From JBGNFV01 sp049645705 (GTDB taxonomy: Bacteria > Bacteroidota > Bacteroidia > Cytophagales > Cyclobacteriaceae), in assembly GCA_049645705.1 (NCBI GenBank), contig JBARUK010000068.1, positions 124,001 through 188,000 on the forward strand: a stretch of DNA of 64,000 bases, written 5' to 3'. Below are positions 17,142 to 26,083 of the stretch, in pieces (position 1 is the stretch's first letter; each line of letters starts with the position of its first letter). A program made the position numbers and the translations under genes. A model generated the notes under the pieces. It was not told the DNA's origin, searched no databases, and saw only the letters and a program-made list of their open reading frames with translations.

Positions 17142-17819
17142 TCAGCTCCTCCATAAGTAAGGAAACAGTAGTAATGACAGCACCACCACGATGGCATCTA
17201 TGGCGGCCAGTGTCAGTATATCGTTATAGCTGGATCCTATATCCAGGCCGTCCATGGCGTTCTTGGATATGCTGATGATCATGATCAGCATAGGCAAGAT
17301 CACGGGAAAACTCAGGATAGCCATTAGCGTGGCATTATTTCCGGCCTTGGCGGCTATGCCTGCCACCATGGTAAGGGAGCAGGAGAATCCTACGGACCCC
17401 AGCACTATGTTGGCAATGAACAGGCCCTGGTCCTGTACCGGATTGCCCAGCACCACGGAGTACACAAAGTACCCGAGCGTGGAAATAACCAGCAATAACA
17501 GTGAATTATACAAGATCTTGGCAATAATAATTCCCTGCGGACTGGCTATCGTGTAGTAGTATAGCTGCCTGCCTGCACGCTCCTGCGCAAAGCTCTTGCC
17601 TACGGCATTGACGGCGGTAAACAGGATAATGATCCAGAAGAGGGTGTTCCAGGTGATGGGGCTGATACTGCTGAGCCGCACGTTGAAACTAAGGTAGCAG
17701 ATCATGACTGTACTCACGATGTAGAGCAACACGCCATTGAGCGCGTACTTCTGGCGCCACTCCAGCACGAGCTCTTTACCTACTAACGCGCCTATTTCTC
17801 CGGCAAGGTGATGTTTCAT
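17142..17819 (-). CDS. ccmB: Heme exporter membrane subunit CcmB
   Basis: 225 residues with about six membrane helices. It is the membrane part of the CcmAB ABC complex that releases holo-CcmE. The N-terminus GALVGKELVLEWRQKYALNG and the segment FAQERAGRQLYYYTIASPQGIIIAKI are typical. It is the first gene of the ccm operon, with a -7 box about 120 bp upstream. No ccmA ATPase gene is adjacent: upstream is the divergent rfbC. Confidence 0.92.
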   Translation of the reverse strand: MKHHLAGEIGALVGKELVLEWRQKYALNGVLLYIVSTVMICYLSFNVRLSSISPITWNTLFWIIILFTAVNAVGKSFAQERAGRQLYYYTIASPQGIIIAKILYNSLLLLVISTLGYFVYSVVLGNPVQDQGLFIANIVLGSVGFSCSLTMVAGIAAKAGNNATLMAILSFPVILPMLIMIISISKNAMDGLDIGSSYNDILTLAAIDAIVVVLSLLLFPYLWRS

Positions 17820-17836
17820 TTGCCCTGTAACTAAAG

Positions 17837-17855
17837 CGGCCCGGCCTGCGGGCCG
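17837..17855. other. GC-rich hairpin in ccmB leader
   Basis: The perfect 7-bp arms CGGCCCG / CGGGCCG (17837-17843, 17849-17855) with a 5-nt loop lie just ahead of ccmB in its predicted leader. There is no T-run, so it may be a leader structure or coincidence. Confidence 0.3.
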
Positions 17856-17938
17856 GACGTACGGGAAATATGGCTGCTGTCCGGTGCCTGATCCTCAGGG
17901 TTGATAATCAGCGCCTTCTCCCTGTTGCAATTGCGGTG

Positions 17939-17946
17939 CAAAAATA
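17939..17946 (-). promoter_or_regulatory. Putative ccmB operon -7 box
   Basis: Minus strand TATTTTTG matches TAnnTTTG. It is divergent from the rfbC promoter 86 bp away. The predicted leader to ccmB is about 110 nt. Confidence 0.5.
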
Positions 17947-18031
17947 GGAATTAATCTTATGCCGAACACCCTACAATCAGGCTTTATATTACAAGTAGGA
18001 AAAGGAAAAACGACTTTTTAATAATTGTTTG

Positions 18032-18039
18032 TAATTTTG
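18032..18039 (+). promoter_or_regulatory. Putative rfbC operon -7 box
   Basis: TAATTTTG matches the TAnnTTTG consensus. The predicted transcription start near 18046 leaves about 25 nt before the rfbC ATG. A T-rich stretch about 20 bp upstream stands in for the -33 TTTG. Confidence 0.55.
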
Positions 18040-18070
18040 GGGCTGAAAGCGAACGTTCCCACCCGGATAC

Positions 18071-18652
18071 ATGAACATAGAACATACGGAATTTCCAGGC
18101 CTCTTCTTAGTAAAACCCCAGGTTCTGAAGGACCACAGGGGCTACTTTTTCGAGGCATTCAACTATCGTAAGTTTAAAGACCAGACCGGCATAGACATTA
18201 CCTTTGTGCAGGATAACCAGTCCTCTTCCAGGTACGGGGTTATGCGCGGACTGCACTATCAGTTAGAACCTTACGGACAGGCTAAGCTGGTGCGCGTACT
18301 GGATGGAAAAATACTGGATGTGGTGGTGGACCTGCGGCAGGATTCTCCTACTTTTGGCAAGTCTTACACACTGGTCATGCAGCATACGGACCATACGCAG
18401 CTATTTGTCCCTAAGGGATTTGCGCACGGCTTTGTGGTACTGAGCGAGTCGGCGGAGGTGATCTACAAATGCGATGATTACTACACGCCGTCCTATGAAA
18501 GGGGCCTGCTGTATAACGACCCGGTGCTGGAAATAGACTGGCAGGTGCCGGAAAACGAGATGCTCATGTCGGAAAAAGATAAGGGCCTGCCCCCGCTGGA
18601 CAGTGCCGAGTACAACTTCAGCTATACGCCTCACTCAACGACAACCCCATGA
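18071..18652 (+). CDS. rfbC: dTDP-4-dehydrorhamnose 3,5-epimerase
   Basis: 193-residue cupin-fold epimerase that converts dTDP-4-keto-6-deoxyglucose to dTDP-4-keto-rhamnose. The signature RGLHYQLEPYGQAKLVRV contains the catalytic His, and VPKGFAHGFVVLSE is also typical. It is the first gene of the glycan cluster and overlaps rfbA by 4 bp (ATGA). Confidence 0.95.
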   Translation: MNIEHTEFPGLFLVKPQVLKDHRGYFFEAFNYRKFKDQTGIDITFVQDNQSSSRYGVMRGLHYQLEPYGQAKLVRVLDGKILDVVVDLRQDSPTFGKSYTLVMQHTDHTQLFVPKGFAHGFVVLSESAEVIYKCDDYYTPSYERGLLYNDPVLEIDWQVPENEMLMSEKDKGLPPLDSAEYNFSYTPHSTTTP

Positions 18653-19518
18653 AAGGAATAATACTAGCCGGAGGCTCCGGCACCAGGCTGCGGCCTATCA
18701 CGCTGGCCCTTAGCAAGCAGCTAATGCCCATATACGATAAGCCGATGATCTACTATCCGCTGTCGGTACTGATGCTGAGCAACATCCGCGACATCCTCAT
18801 CATATCTACCCCTGAGGACCTGCCACTCTTTCAGCGCCTGCTGGGCGACGGCAGCCAGCTTGGCTGCTCCTTCAGCTACGCCGTACAGGATGAGCCGCGC
18901 GGCCTGGCAGATGCTTTCATAGTGGGAAAAGAATTTATCGGTAACGACAAGGTGGCCCTCATCCTGGGTGACAACATCTTCTATGGGGCGGGCATGCGCT
19001 CACTGCTGCAGGGACATAACGATCCTGACGGAGGCGTGATATTTGCCTACCACGTACATGACCCCCACCGCTATGGGGTGGTAGAGTTCGATGATAACCA
19101 GAAGGTAATATCCATAGAGGAAAAGCCTGAAGACCCCAAGAGCAACTTTGCGGTGCCGGGACTGTACTTCTATGATAACGAGGTGGTAAACATAGCCAGT
19201 AACCTGAAGCCAAGTAAGCGGGGCGAGATCGAGATCACGGACATAAACAAGATATACCTGGAGCGCGGGAAGCTTCACGTGGGTGTATTTACCCGCGGTA
19301 CGGCCTGGCTGGATACGGGCACCTTTGCCAGTATGATGCAGGCAGGCTCATTTGTGCAGGCCATAGAGGACCGGCAGGACCTGAAGATAGGCTGTATAGA
19401 AGAGGTGGCCTATAAGATGAAGTTTATAAACGCGGACCAACTGGAAAAACTGGCTCAGCCACTGATAAAAAGCGGCTACGGGCAGTATCTGATCAAAGTA
19501 ATAGAACAAAAGTGGTAA
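18649..19518 (+). CDS. rfbA: Glucose-1-phosphate thymidylyltransferase
   Basis: 289-residue nucleotidyltransferase that makes dTDP-glucose from dTTP and glucose-1-phosphate. The N-terminal GGSGTRLRPIT motif (8-18) is followed by KQLMPIYDKPMIYYPLS. Mg-binding Asp residues are in LILGDNIFYG, and the FTRGTAWLDTGT segment is typical. It has normal length, and its stop overlaps the start of rfbB (TAATG). Confidence 0.96.
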   Translation: MKGIILAGGSGTRLRPITLALSKQLMPIYDKPMIYYPLSVLMLSNIRDILIISTPEDLPLFQRLLGDGSQLGCSFSYAVQDEPRGLADAFIVGKEFIGNDKVALILGDNIFYGAGMRSLLQGHNDPDGGVIFAYHVHDPHRYGVVEFDDNQKVISIEEKPEDPKSNFAVPGLYFYDNEVVNIASNLKPSKRGEIEITDINKIYLERGKLHVGVFTRGTAWLDTGTFASMMQAGSFVQAIEDRQDLKIGCIEEVAYKMKFINADQLEKLAQPLIKSGYGQYLIKVIEQKW

Positions 19519-20540
19519 TGGAAGAGACCCAGAAGCATATACTGGTAACGGGCGGGGCCGGTTTTATCGGCTCTAACTTTGTGCCCTATTTCCTGAAAAA
19601 ATATCCGCAGTATACGCTGCTGAACCTGGACAAGCTGACGTATGCGGGCAACCCGGAAAACCTATCGGAAGTAGGGGAGCACCCCCGCTATAAGTTTATA
19701 AAAGGGGACATATGCGACAGCAACCTGCTGCAGCACCTCTTTGCCCAGTATAATATACGTGGGGTGATCCACTTTGCGGCTGAGTCTCACGTAGACAACT
19801 CCATACTGGGGCCGGAGCCCTTCATTACCACTAATGTGAACGGCACCTTTTACTTACTGGAAGCGGCCCGTACCTACTGGATGGAGAAGCCTTTTACCTA
19901 TAAAAAAGGCTTCGAAGACTGCCGCTTTCACCACATCAGTACAGATGAGGTATACGGTACCTTAGGAGCAGAAGGCCTTTTTACGGAAGAAACACCGTAT
20001 GCGCCTAATAGCCCCTACAGTGCCAGCAAGGCCTCCAGCGATATGCTGGTGCGCAGCTACTACCATACGTACGGCATGGATGTGGTGACTACGAACTGCT
20101 CTAATAACTACGGCCCTAAGCAGCATACGGAAAAACTGATACCAGTGATCATACGCAAGGCGGTAGGCCTGGAGCCTATTCCTATCTATGGCGACGGTAA
20201 GAATGTGCGCGACTGGCTTTATGTGCTGGATCACTGCAAGGGCATAGATAAGGTATACCACGAGGGCCGCTCAGGTGAGACCTACAACATAGGTGCGGAA
20301 AACGAGCAGCAGAACATCGTGCTGTGTCAGACCATATGCCAGATACTGGATGAGGTAAGGCCCCGCAACGACGGCAAAAGCTACGAAGAACTGATCACTT
20401 ACGTGACCGACCGGCCCGGACATGACAGGCGCTATGCGATAGATGCCTCCAAGATGCGTGACGAACTGGGCTGGGAGCCAGAGGAGGATTTTGAGAGCGG
20501 CATCCGAAAAACCATAGATTTCTATTTGCCCAAGGTATAA
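19518..20540 (+). CDS. rfbB: dTDP-glucose 4,6-dehydratase
   Basis: 340-residue extended short-chain dehydrogenase that forms dTDP-4-keto-6-deoxyglucose. It has the GGAGFIGSNFV NAD motif, HISTDEVYG with the catalytic Asp-Glu pair, and YSASKASSD (the YxxxK pair). The ATG at 19518 overlaps the rfbA stop and is preferred to a GTG 6 nt upstream. No rfbD reductase follows, so the dTDP-rhamnose pathway is incomplete within the window. Confidence 0.95.
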   Translation: MEETQKHILVTGGAGFIGSNFVPYFLKKYPQYTLLNLDKLTYAGNPENLSEVGEHPRYKFIKGDICDSNLLQHLFAQYNIRGVIHFAAESHVDNSILGPEPFITTNVNGTFYLLEAARTYWMEKPFTYKKGFEDCRFHHISTDEVYGTLGAEGLFTEETPYAPNSPYSASKASSDMLVRSYYHTYGMDVVTTNCSNNYGPKQHTEKLIPVIIRKAVGLEPIPIYGDGKNVRDWLYVLDHCKGIDKVYHEGRSGETYNIGAENEQQNIVLCQTICQILDEVRPRNDGKSYEELITYVTDRPGHDRRYAIDASKMRDELGWEPEEDFESGIRKTIDFYLPKV

Positions 20541-20603
20541 GCAAGCGCTGCCAGCCCGTAATAAAGTGGGTGCTATTTGCCCGTTTTTTCCGGTATTTAT
20601 GAC

Positions 20604-20611
20604 TAGTTTTG
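20604..20611 (+). promoter_or_regulatory. Putative -7 box upstream of the TviB-like gene
   Basis: TAGTTTTG matches TAnnTTTG and sits in the 124-bp gap after rfbB. The predicted leader is about 47 nt. This suggests the dehydrogenase/epimerase pair can be transcribed separately from rfbCAB. Confidence 0.5.
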
Positions 20612-20664
20612 CGACGCAGTTATTTTTTAGAGGATTTATATCCGTTTGAGAATCATTACATATT

Positions 20665-21918
20665 ATGAAAAAGATCGGTGTCATTGGACTCGGTTATGTA
20701 GGGCTACCCCTCGCCGTAGAGTTTGGAAAGAAAGTTGAAACCATCGGCTTCGATATAAATAAGGGTCGTATAAAAGAGCTGGAAAGACATCACGACCGTA
20801 CAAACGAAACGACCGCAGAGGAACTGAAGAGCAGTAAGCATCTGACGTATACTTCTTCTACAGAAGACCTCAAAAGCTGCGATATCTTTATTGTAACAGT
20901 TCCTACACCGATAGACGAATTTAAGCAGCCGGATCTGACCCCCCTTCGCAAGGCGTCTGAAACGGTGGGCAGTGTGCTGGATGCAGGTAATATCGTTATC
21001 TACGAATCTACTGTATATCCCGGCTGTACGGAAGAGGTATGCGTGCCTATCCTGGAAGCAAAAAGCGGCCTTACCTATAACAAGGACTTCTTCTGCGGAT
21101 ACTCTCCCGAGCGTATTAATCCGGGAGACAAGGAACATAGCGTGACTACTATCCAAAAGGTGACCAGCGGCAGTACGCCGGAGATCGCCAGGGAAGTAGA
21201 TGAGCTGTACCGCACCATTATCAAGGCAGGTACGCACCTGGCATCGAGCATCAAGGTGGCAGAAGCCGCCAAGGTTATCGAAAATGCCCAGCGTGATATC
21301 AACATAGCCTTTGTAAATGAGCTTTCGCTCATATTCGACCGTCTGAACATAGATACGACCGAAGTACTGGAAGCAGCCGGTACCAAATGGAACTTCCTGC
21401 CCTTCCGTCCCGGGCTGGTAGGCGGGCACTGCATAGGTGTAGACCCTTACTACCTTACCTACAAAGCAGGTGGTGTAGGCTACCACCCCGAGGTGATACT
21501 GGCCGGTCGCCGGATCAACGATAACATGGGCGTACACGTAGCCGGTAAGCTGGTAAAACTGATGGCTCAGGCCGGAAAGCCTATAAAAGACTCCAACGTA
21601 CTGGTACTGGGTATCACGTTCAAGGAAAACTGCCCTGACATACGCAACAGCCGGGTCATAGACATTATTGATGAACTGAAAGGATTTGGCGTAAACGTAT
21701 CTGTATACGATCCGCTGGCCGATCCTGAAGAAGTGAAAGAAGAATACGGTATTACGCTTATCGACAATCCGGGTAATGCCAAATTCGATGGTGTAATGGT
21801 AGCCGTATCTCACACAGAATTTAACGAACTGGACTTCGAAGGCTTTAAGTCCGCCGGGTCCATCTTATACGATATTAAGTCTTTCCTGCCGCGTGATGTA
21901 GCCCATGCACGTCTGTAA
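20665..21918 (+). CDS. UDP-sugar dehydrogenase, TviB/WbpO-like
   Basis: 417 residues in the UDP-glucose/GDP-mannose dehydrogenase family. The Rossmann motif is GVIGLGYVGLPLAVEF (5-20), with VTVPTPI around 78-83. The signature YESTVYPGCTEEVCVPIL matches the TviB/WbpO group, which oxidises UDP-GlcNAc or UDP-GalNAc to the uronic acid. The catalytic Cys256 is in GGHCIGVDPYYL, with a conserved Lys203 in EAAKVIEN. The product is probably an N-acetylhexosaminuronic acid for capsule or O-antigen. It lies 11 bp before the epimerase gene. Confidence 0.9.
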   Translation: MKKIGVIGLGYVGLPLAVEFGKKVETIGFDINKGRIKELERHHDRTNETTAEELKSSKHLTYTSSTEDLKSCDIFIVTVPTPIDEFKQPDLTPLRKASETVGSVLDAGNIVIYESTVYPGCTEEVCVPILEAKSGLTYNKDFFCGYSPERINPGDKEHSVTTIQKVTSGSTPEIAREVDELYRTIIKAGTHLASSIKVAEAAKVIENAQRDINIAFVNELSLIFDRLNIDTTEVLEAAGTKWNFLPFRPGLVGGHCIGVDPYYLTYKAGGVGYHPEVILAGRRINDNMGVHVAGKLVKLMAQAGKPIKDSNVLVLGITFKENCPDIRNSRVIDIIDELKGFGVNVSVYDPLADPEEVKEEYGITLIDNPGNAKFDGVMVAVSHTEFNELDFEGFKSAGSILYDIKSFLPRDVAHARL

Positions 21919-21929
21919 ACAGAAAATTA

Positions 21930-22964
21930 ATGAGCAAGCACACCATACAGCCTGACGAAAAGATTCTAGTGACCGGAGCCGCCGGGTTCATAGGATTCCA
22001 CCTTTCGAAGAAGCTTCTGGAAAACGGCTTCACCGTGATCGGGGTAGACAATGTAAATGACTACTACGACGTAAACCTGAAGCATGCCCGCCTGGATATG
22101 CTGAAGAAGCACGACAGGTTTAGCTTTCACAAAATAGACCTTAAGGACAAGGCCGGTATAGACGGCGTATTTGCGGAGACTCAGCCGGACTACGTAGTAA
22201 ACCTGGCCGCCCAGGCGGGGGTACGATACAGCCTGGAAAACCCGTATGTTTACGTAGACAGTAACATTACCGGCTTTCTGAACATACTGGAGGCCTGCCG
22301 CCATAATCCGGTAAAGCACCTGGTGTATGCCTCATCTAGTTCGGTATACGGTGCCAATACGAATATGCCCTTCAGTGTGCATAATTCTGTAGACCACCCG
22401 GTATCGCTCTACGCTGCCACTAAGAAGTCTAACGAACTGATGGCCCATACGTACTCGCACCTGTTCGGTGTGCCTACCACCGGCCTGCGTTTCTTTACCG
22501 TATATGGTCCCTGGGGACGTCCTGACATGGCGCTTTTCCTCTTTACCAAAGCCATACTGGAAGACAAGCCCATAGATGTATACAACCATGGCAAGATGCG
22601 CCGTGACTTTACGTATGTAGAGGACATAGTGGAGGGCGTGTACCGCCTGATACCTTCCATAGCACGGCGTAACGATGACTGGGACAGCGACCAGCCGGAC
22701 ACCGCCACGAGCTTTGCCCCGTATCGTGTGTTCAACATCGGCAATAATCAACCGGTAGAGCTGATGGCCTTTATAGAAGCAATAGAGAAGGCGCTGGGCA
22801 AAGAAGCCAAAAAGAACATGATGCCCCTGCAGGATGGTGATGTGCCCGCTACATTTGCGGACGTACAGGATCTGATGGACACAGTAAACTTTAAGCCTAA
22901 TACGTCTATAGAGACGGGTATTCAGCATTTTGTGGACTGGTACAGGGACTATTTCAAGGTATAA
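21930..22964 (+). CDS. UDP-uronate 4-epimerase, CapI family
   Basis: 344-residue extended SDR epimerase. It has the NAD motif GAAGFIGFHL (16-25), AAQAGVRYSLENPYVYVDSN, SSSSVYGANTNMPFS and the YAATKKSNE catalytic Tyr/Lys. These are CapI/LspL-type UDP-glucuronate 4-epimerase features. Next to the TviB-like dehydrogenase it may act on an N-acetylated uronic acid instead. It is the last gene of the transcript and is followed by a strong terminator. Confidence 0.9.
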   Translation: MSKHTIQPDEKILVTGAAGFIGFHLSKKLLENGFTVIGVDNVNDYYDVNLKHARLDMLKKHDRFSFHKIDLKDKAGIDGVFAETQPDYVVNLAAQAGVRYSLENPYVYVDSNITGFLNILEACRHNPVKHLVYASSSSVYGANTNMPFSVHNSVDHPVSLYAATKKSNELMAHTYSHLFGVPTTGLRFFTVYGPWGRPDMALFLFTKAILEDKPIDVYNHGKMRRDFTYVEDIVEGVYRLIPSIARRNDDWDSDQPDTATSFAPYRVFNIGNNQPVELMAFIEAIEKALGKEAKKNMMPLQDGDVPATFADVQDLMDTVNFKPNTSIETGIQHFVDWYRDYFKV

Positions 22965-22987
22965 ACGGACATAGCATGTCTTACAGG

Positions 22988-23027
22988 CAGCGGATAGCGT
23001 GACATTCAGGCTATCCGCTGTTTTTAT
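22988..23027 (+). terminator. Rho-independent terminator after the CapI-like gene
   Basis: A perfect 11-bp stem CAGCGGATAGC (22988-22998) / GCTATCCGCTG (23010-23020) with an 11-nt loop is followed by TTTTTATTT. It separates the uronic-acid unit from the next glycan unit. Confidence 0.92.
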
Positions 23028-23117
23028 TTCAGAGCAATTTGGTCTGAAGCAGGTTAGTATTTGAAAGGACTGCCCAAATTCGATAATATTGTACATGCAC
23101 CTTTACCCAAACACTCA

Positions 23118-23741
23118 TTGACACCGGTAGCGATCATAGGATACTCCGGGCACGCCTACGTGGTATGCGACCTGCTGCAGCAGACGGGCAGAACCCTTAT
23201 GGGCTACTGTGAAGGTCGTGAGACAGCGGCCGATCCCTTTACCCTTACCTACCTGGGTAGTGAAAGAGATGAACGCACTCTGGCTACCATACTCCCGGCA
23301 GACCTGTTTGTGGCTATCGGAAATAATATAGCCCGACGGAAGGTTCAGCTTTACCTGGCCGGTAAGGGAGGCAACCTGACCACTATTACCCATCCGGGGG
23401 CCACAATATCCCCTACTGTAAGCCCTGGCACGGGCACCATGGCAGGGGCGGGTGTGATAGTAAATGCCCTGGCCGTGGTAGGTAAAGGGGTGATACTGAA
23501 CACGGGCTGCATAGTAGAACATGAATGCCGCGTGGGAGACTTTGCCCACATAGGACCGGGGGCCGTACTGGCCGGGAACGTAACGGTAGGCAACGCTGCC
23601 TTTATCGGCGCCAATGCGGTGGTAAAAGAGGGCCTCACTATTGGCGAAGGGGCCGTGGTGGGTGCAGGCACGGTAGTCATAGCCGATGTGCCTCCCGGCG
23701 TAACGGTGGCTGGAAACCCCCAACGAAAGATCGGCGCATGA
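23118..23741 (+). CDS. Sugar O/N-acetyltransferase, NeuD/PglD family
   Basis: A short Rossmann-like N-domain (VAIIGYSGHAYVVCDLLQQ, UDP-sugar binding) is followed by a left-handed beta-helix of hexapeptide repeats (about 85-205: ISPTVSPGTGTMAGAGVIVN, VGDFAHIGPGAVLAGNVTVG). This is the PglD/NeuD architecture. PglD N-acetylates UDP-4-amino-sugars. The frame opens at TTG 23061. TTG 23118 gives the usual family start (MTPVAIIG) and lies after a promoter-like TTTG...TAGTATTTG at about 23038-23062, so I chose it. It overlaps the next gene by 4 bp. The adjacent aminotransferase and dehydratase support the PglD role. Confidence 0.85.
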   Translation: MTPVAIIGYSGHAYVVCDLLQQTGRTLMGYCEGRETAADPFTLTYLGSERDERTLATILPADLFVAIGNNIARRKVQLYLAGKGGNLTTITHPGATISPTVSPGTGTMAGAGVIVNALAVVGKGVILNTGCIVEHECRVGDFAHIGPGAVLAGNVTVGNAAFIGANAVVKEGLTIGEGAVVGAGTVVIADVPPGVTVAGNPQRKIGA

Positions 23742-24868
23742 TACCCCTATCGGCACCGGAACTGAATGGCAGGGAATGGGAATACATAAAGGATTGCCTC
23801 GATACGGGATGGGTATCCTCTGCGGGCAGCTATGTGGACCGGTTCGAAAAGGAGATGGCGGCCTTTACAGGCCTGCCCTGTGCTACAGCCACTAACAGCG
23901 GTACGGCGGCCCTGCACATAAGCCTGCTGCTGGCAGGGGTGCAGGCAGAAGACTACGTGATCGTGCCGGACCTCACCTTTGTGGCCCCCGTAAATGCCGT
24001 ACGCTACACGGGCGCAAGGCCTATACTGATAGATGCGGATGAGGAAACCTGGCAGATGGACCAGGATCTGCTGGAGGAGTTTCTGGCAAGGGAAACGGAG
24101 ACGAGGGAGGGCGGGTGCTACCTGAAAAAAGACGATAAGCGCATACGCTGCCTGATGCCGGTACATGTGCTGGGGGCTATGGGGGACATGCACCGCCTGA
24201 CGGAGCTGGCAGGCAAGCATGCCCTGAATGTGATAGAGGATGCCTCTGAAGCACTGGGCAGTAGATACGATGGCCGACCGGCCGGAAGCTTCGGCCTGCT
24301 GGGCTGCTTTAGTTTTAACGGCAACAAGATCATAACCTCCGGCGGTGGGGGTATGATCGTTACCGGCAACGAAGACCTGGCCGCACGGGCCCGCCACCTG
24401 ACTACCCAGGCAAAAACCGGAGCAGATGACTACTTTCATGACGAAGCGGGGTACAACTACCGCCTGGTAAATGTACTGGCCGCCATAGGCGTAGCGCAGA
24501 TGGAGCAGTTACCGGCTTTTACGGAAAGAAAAAAACAGGTAGCCGCCCGCTACCGGCAGCAGCTGGACCATACGGGTGATATCAGTTTTCAGCAACACCA
24601 CCCCCTGAGCAGCAGCAACGAGTGGCTGTGCACCATCAGTACCACAGAGCAGAGCGGACTGCGGGAGCACCTGGCGAAGAATGACATCATGACCCGCCCC
24701 ATATGGACACCTATGCACCGTTTGCCGATGTACAAGGATGAACTATACATCAGCATGGACAACCATGCGGACACGCTGCACGCCCGGTGCCTGAGCATAC
24801 CCAGCTCCAGCGGCATCAGTGAAGCGGCCGTGGAGCAGGTGATACGCATTATCAAAGCATACTTTTAA
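23738..24868 (+). CDS. DegT/DnrJ/EryC1 PLP sugar aminotransferase (LegC/PglE-like)
   Basis: 376 residues from ATG 23738, which overlaps the acetyltransferase stop (ATGA). A longer frame to 23525 lies inside that gene. It is a type I PLP fold with ATNSGTAALHIS (cofactor phosphate loop), VIEDASEALGS with the PLP-binding Asp, and the Schiff-base Lys in FSFNGNKIITSGGGGM. The N-terminal signature IPLSAPELNGREWEYIKDCL..GWVSSAG matches the LegC group, which transaminates UDP-4-keto-6-deoxy-GlcNAc. It is the expected partner of the downstream dehydratase. Confidence 0.9.
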   Translation: MIPLSAPELNGREWEYIKDCLDTGWVSSAGSYVDRFEKEMAAFTGLPCATATNSGTAALHISLLLAGVQAEDYVIVPDLTFVAPVNAVRYTGARPILIDADEETWQMDQDLLEEFLARETETREGGCYLKKDDKRIRCLMPVHVLGAMGDMHRLTELAGKHALNVIEDASEALGSRYDGRPAGSFGLLGCFSFNGNKIITSGGGGMIVTGNEDLAARARHLTTQAKTGADDYFHDEAGYNYRLVNVLAAIGVAQMEQLPAFTERKKQVAARYRQQLDHTGDISFQQHHPLSSSNEWLCTISTTEQSGLREHLAKNDIMTRPIWTPMHRLPMYKDELYISMDNHADTLHARCLSIPSSSGISEAAVEQVIRIIKAYF

Positions 24869-24871
24869 GGG

Positions 24872-26083
24872 ATGATATTGCTGGACTTATCGAAGCTTAT
24901 ACAGGAGATCACCGGGCGGCAGGAGAGCCTGTTCCGGGATGACCTGTACAATGCCACAGATAAGCTGGCAGAAGGCATAGAAGGCACCTCGGTACTGGTA
25001 ATAGGCGGCGCGGGTACCATAGGATCGCAGTTCATAAAGGCTCTGCTGCCCTACCGGCCTGCACGACTGTACGTGGCAGATATAAGCGAGAACGGCCTGA
25101 CGGAACTGGTACGCGATCTGCGGAGTATGCCGGGGCTGTACATACCGGAGGCGTTCAGGACCTACCCGGTCAGCTACAGCAGCCCGGTATTCCGGAAGAT
25201 ATTGCAGAAGGAAGGGCCATTCGATACAGTGGCCAACTTTGCCGCCCATAAGCATGTGCGTAGTGAAAAAGATGCCTACTCCGCGGAGGCCATGCTGCGC
25301 AACAACGTGCTGGAGGCTATCGGACTGATGGACATGCTGACAGAGCAGCCGCCCGGCCGCTTTTTTTGCCTGTCTACAGACAAGGCGGCCGACCCGGTGA
25401 ACATTATGGGAGCCAGCAAAAAACTGATGGAAGGGGTGGCGCTCAGCTATGCAGGCAGGTTTCACGTAGCCTCAGCCCGCTTTTCCAATGTTCTGTTCTC
25501 CAATGGCAGTCTGCCCGCAGGCTTCATGGAGAGGCTGTCCAAAGGCCAGCCCCTGGCTGCCCCTCAGGACATCAGGCGATACTTCATTTCGCCGGAAGAG
25601 TCCGGCCAGCTCTGCCTGCTGGCCTGCTTTCTCAGCCGTAACCGTGACATTTTCTACCCGGTTATGGACAGGCGTAAGGATATGGTCACCTTTACCGCTA
25701 TTGCTGAAAGGCTGCTGGCCCGTGTACACTATACCCCGGACTACTGCCGCACTGATGTGGAGGCTATCGAAAAGGCCCGGGGCCGGTCTGCAGACGACCC
25801 GCACTACCCGGTATACTTCTTTCCCAGCAACACTACGGGAGAAAAGCCGGAAGAGGTCTTCTATTCGGCCAATGAGATGCGTGACGAGGGCAGATTTGCC
25901 AGCCTGGGGGTGATTAGAGACAGCCAGGCAGATTCTGTGGACACAGGCAGGCTGCAGTCTGAGCTGGAAAATCTTTTCTCCGGGAATGATTATGATAAAA
26001 AAGACATTGTGTATCTTCTGAGCCAGTATATCCCCGGGTTCGACCACCAGGATAAAGGCAGGCATTTGGATGAAAGTATCTGA
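24872..26083 (+). CDS. UDP-N-acetylglucosamine 4,6-dehydratase-like protein (PglF/CapD/LegB group)
   Basis: 403-residue extended SDR of the polysaccharide-biosynthesis dehydratase family. It has the NAD motif VIGGAGTIGSQF, the AAHKHVRSEKD segment, and the catalytic stretch STDKAADPVNIMGASKKLME (Met where SDRs usually have Tyr, as is normal for this group). It lacks the N-terminal membrane helices of PglF and so is the soluble form. It would produce the 4-keto-6-deoxy sugar used by the upstream aminotransferase. It starts 3 nt after that gene and overlaps the phosphoglycosyltransferase by 14 bp. Confidence 0.87.
   Translation: MILLDLSKLIQEITGRQESLFRDDLYNATDKLAEGIEGTSVLVIGGAGTIGSQFIKALLPYRPARLYVADISENGLTELVRDLRSMPGLYIPEAFRTYPVSYSSPVFRKILQKEGPFDTVANFAAHKHVRSEKDAYSAEAMLRNNVLEAIGLMDMLTEQPPGRFFCLSTDKAADPVNIMGASKKLMEGVALSYAGRFHVASARFSNVLFSNGSLPAGFMERLSKGQPLAAPQDIRRYFISPEESGQLCLLACFLSRNRDIFYPVMDRRKDMVTFTAIAERLLARVHYTPDYCRTDVEAIEKARGRSADDPHYPVYFFPSNTTGEKPEEVFYSANEMRDEGRFASLGVIRDSQADSVDTGRLQSELENLFSGNDYDKKDIVYLLSQYIPGFDHQDKGRHLDESI

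Noticed and set aside
20541..20603. Possible terminator after rfbB (GGGTGC...GCCCGTTTTTT)
   Set aside because: The stem is too short and imperfect; only the T-run is convincing.
20704..21813. 369-codon open frame opposite the TviB-like dehydrogenase
   Set aside because: Antisense shadow of a clear enzyme gene; no recognisable protein features.
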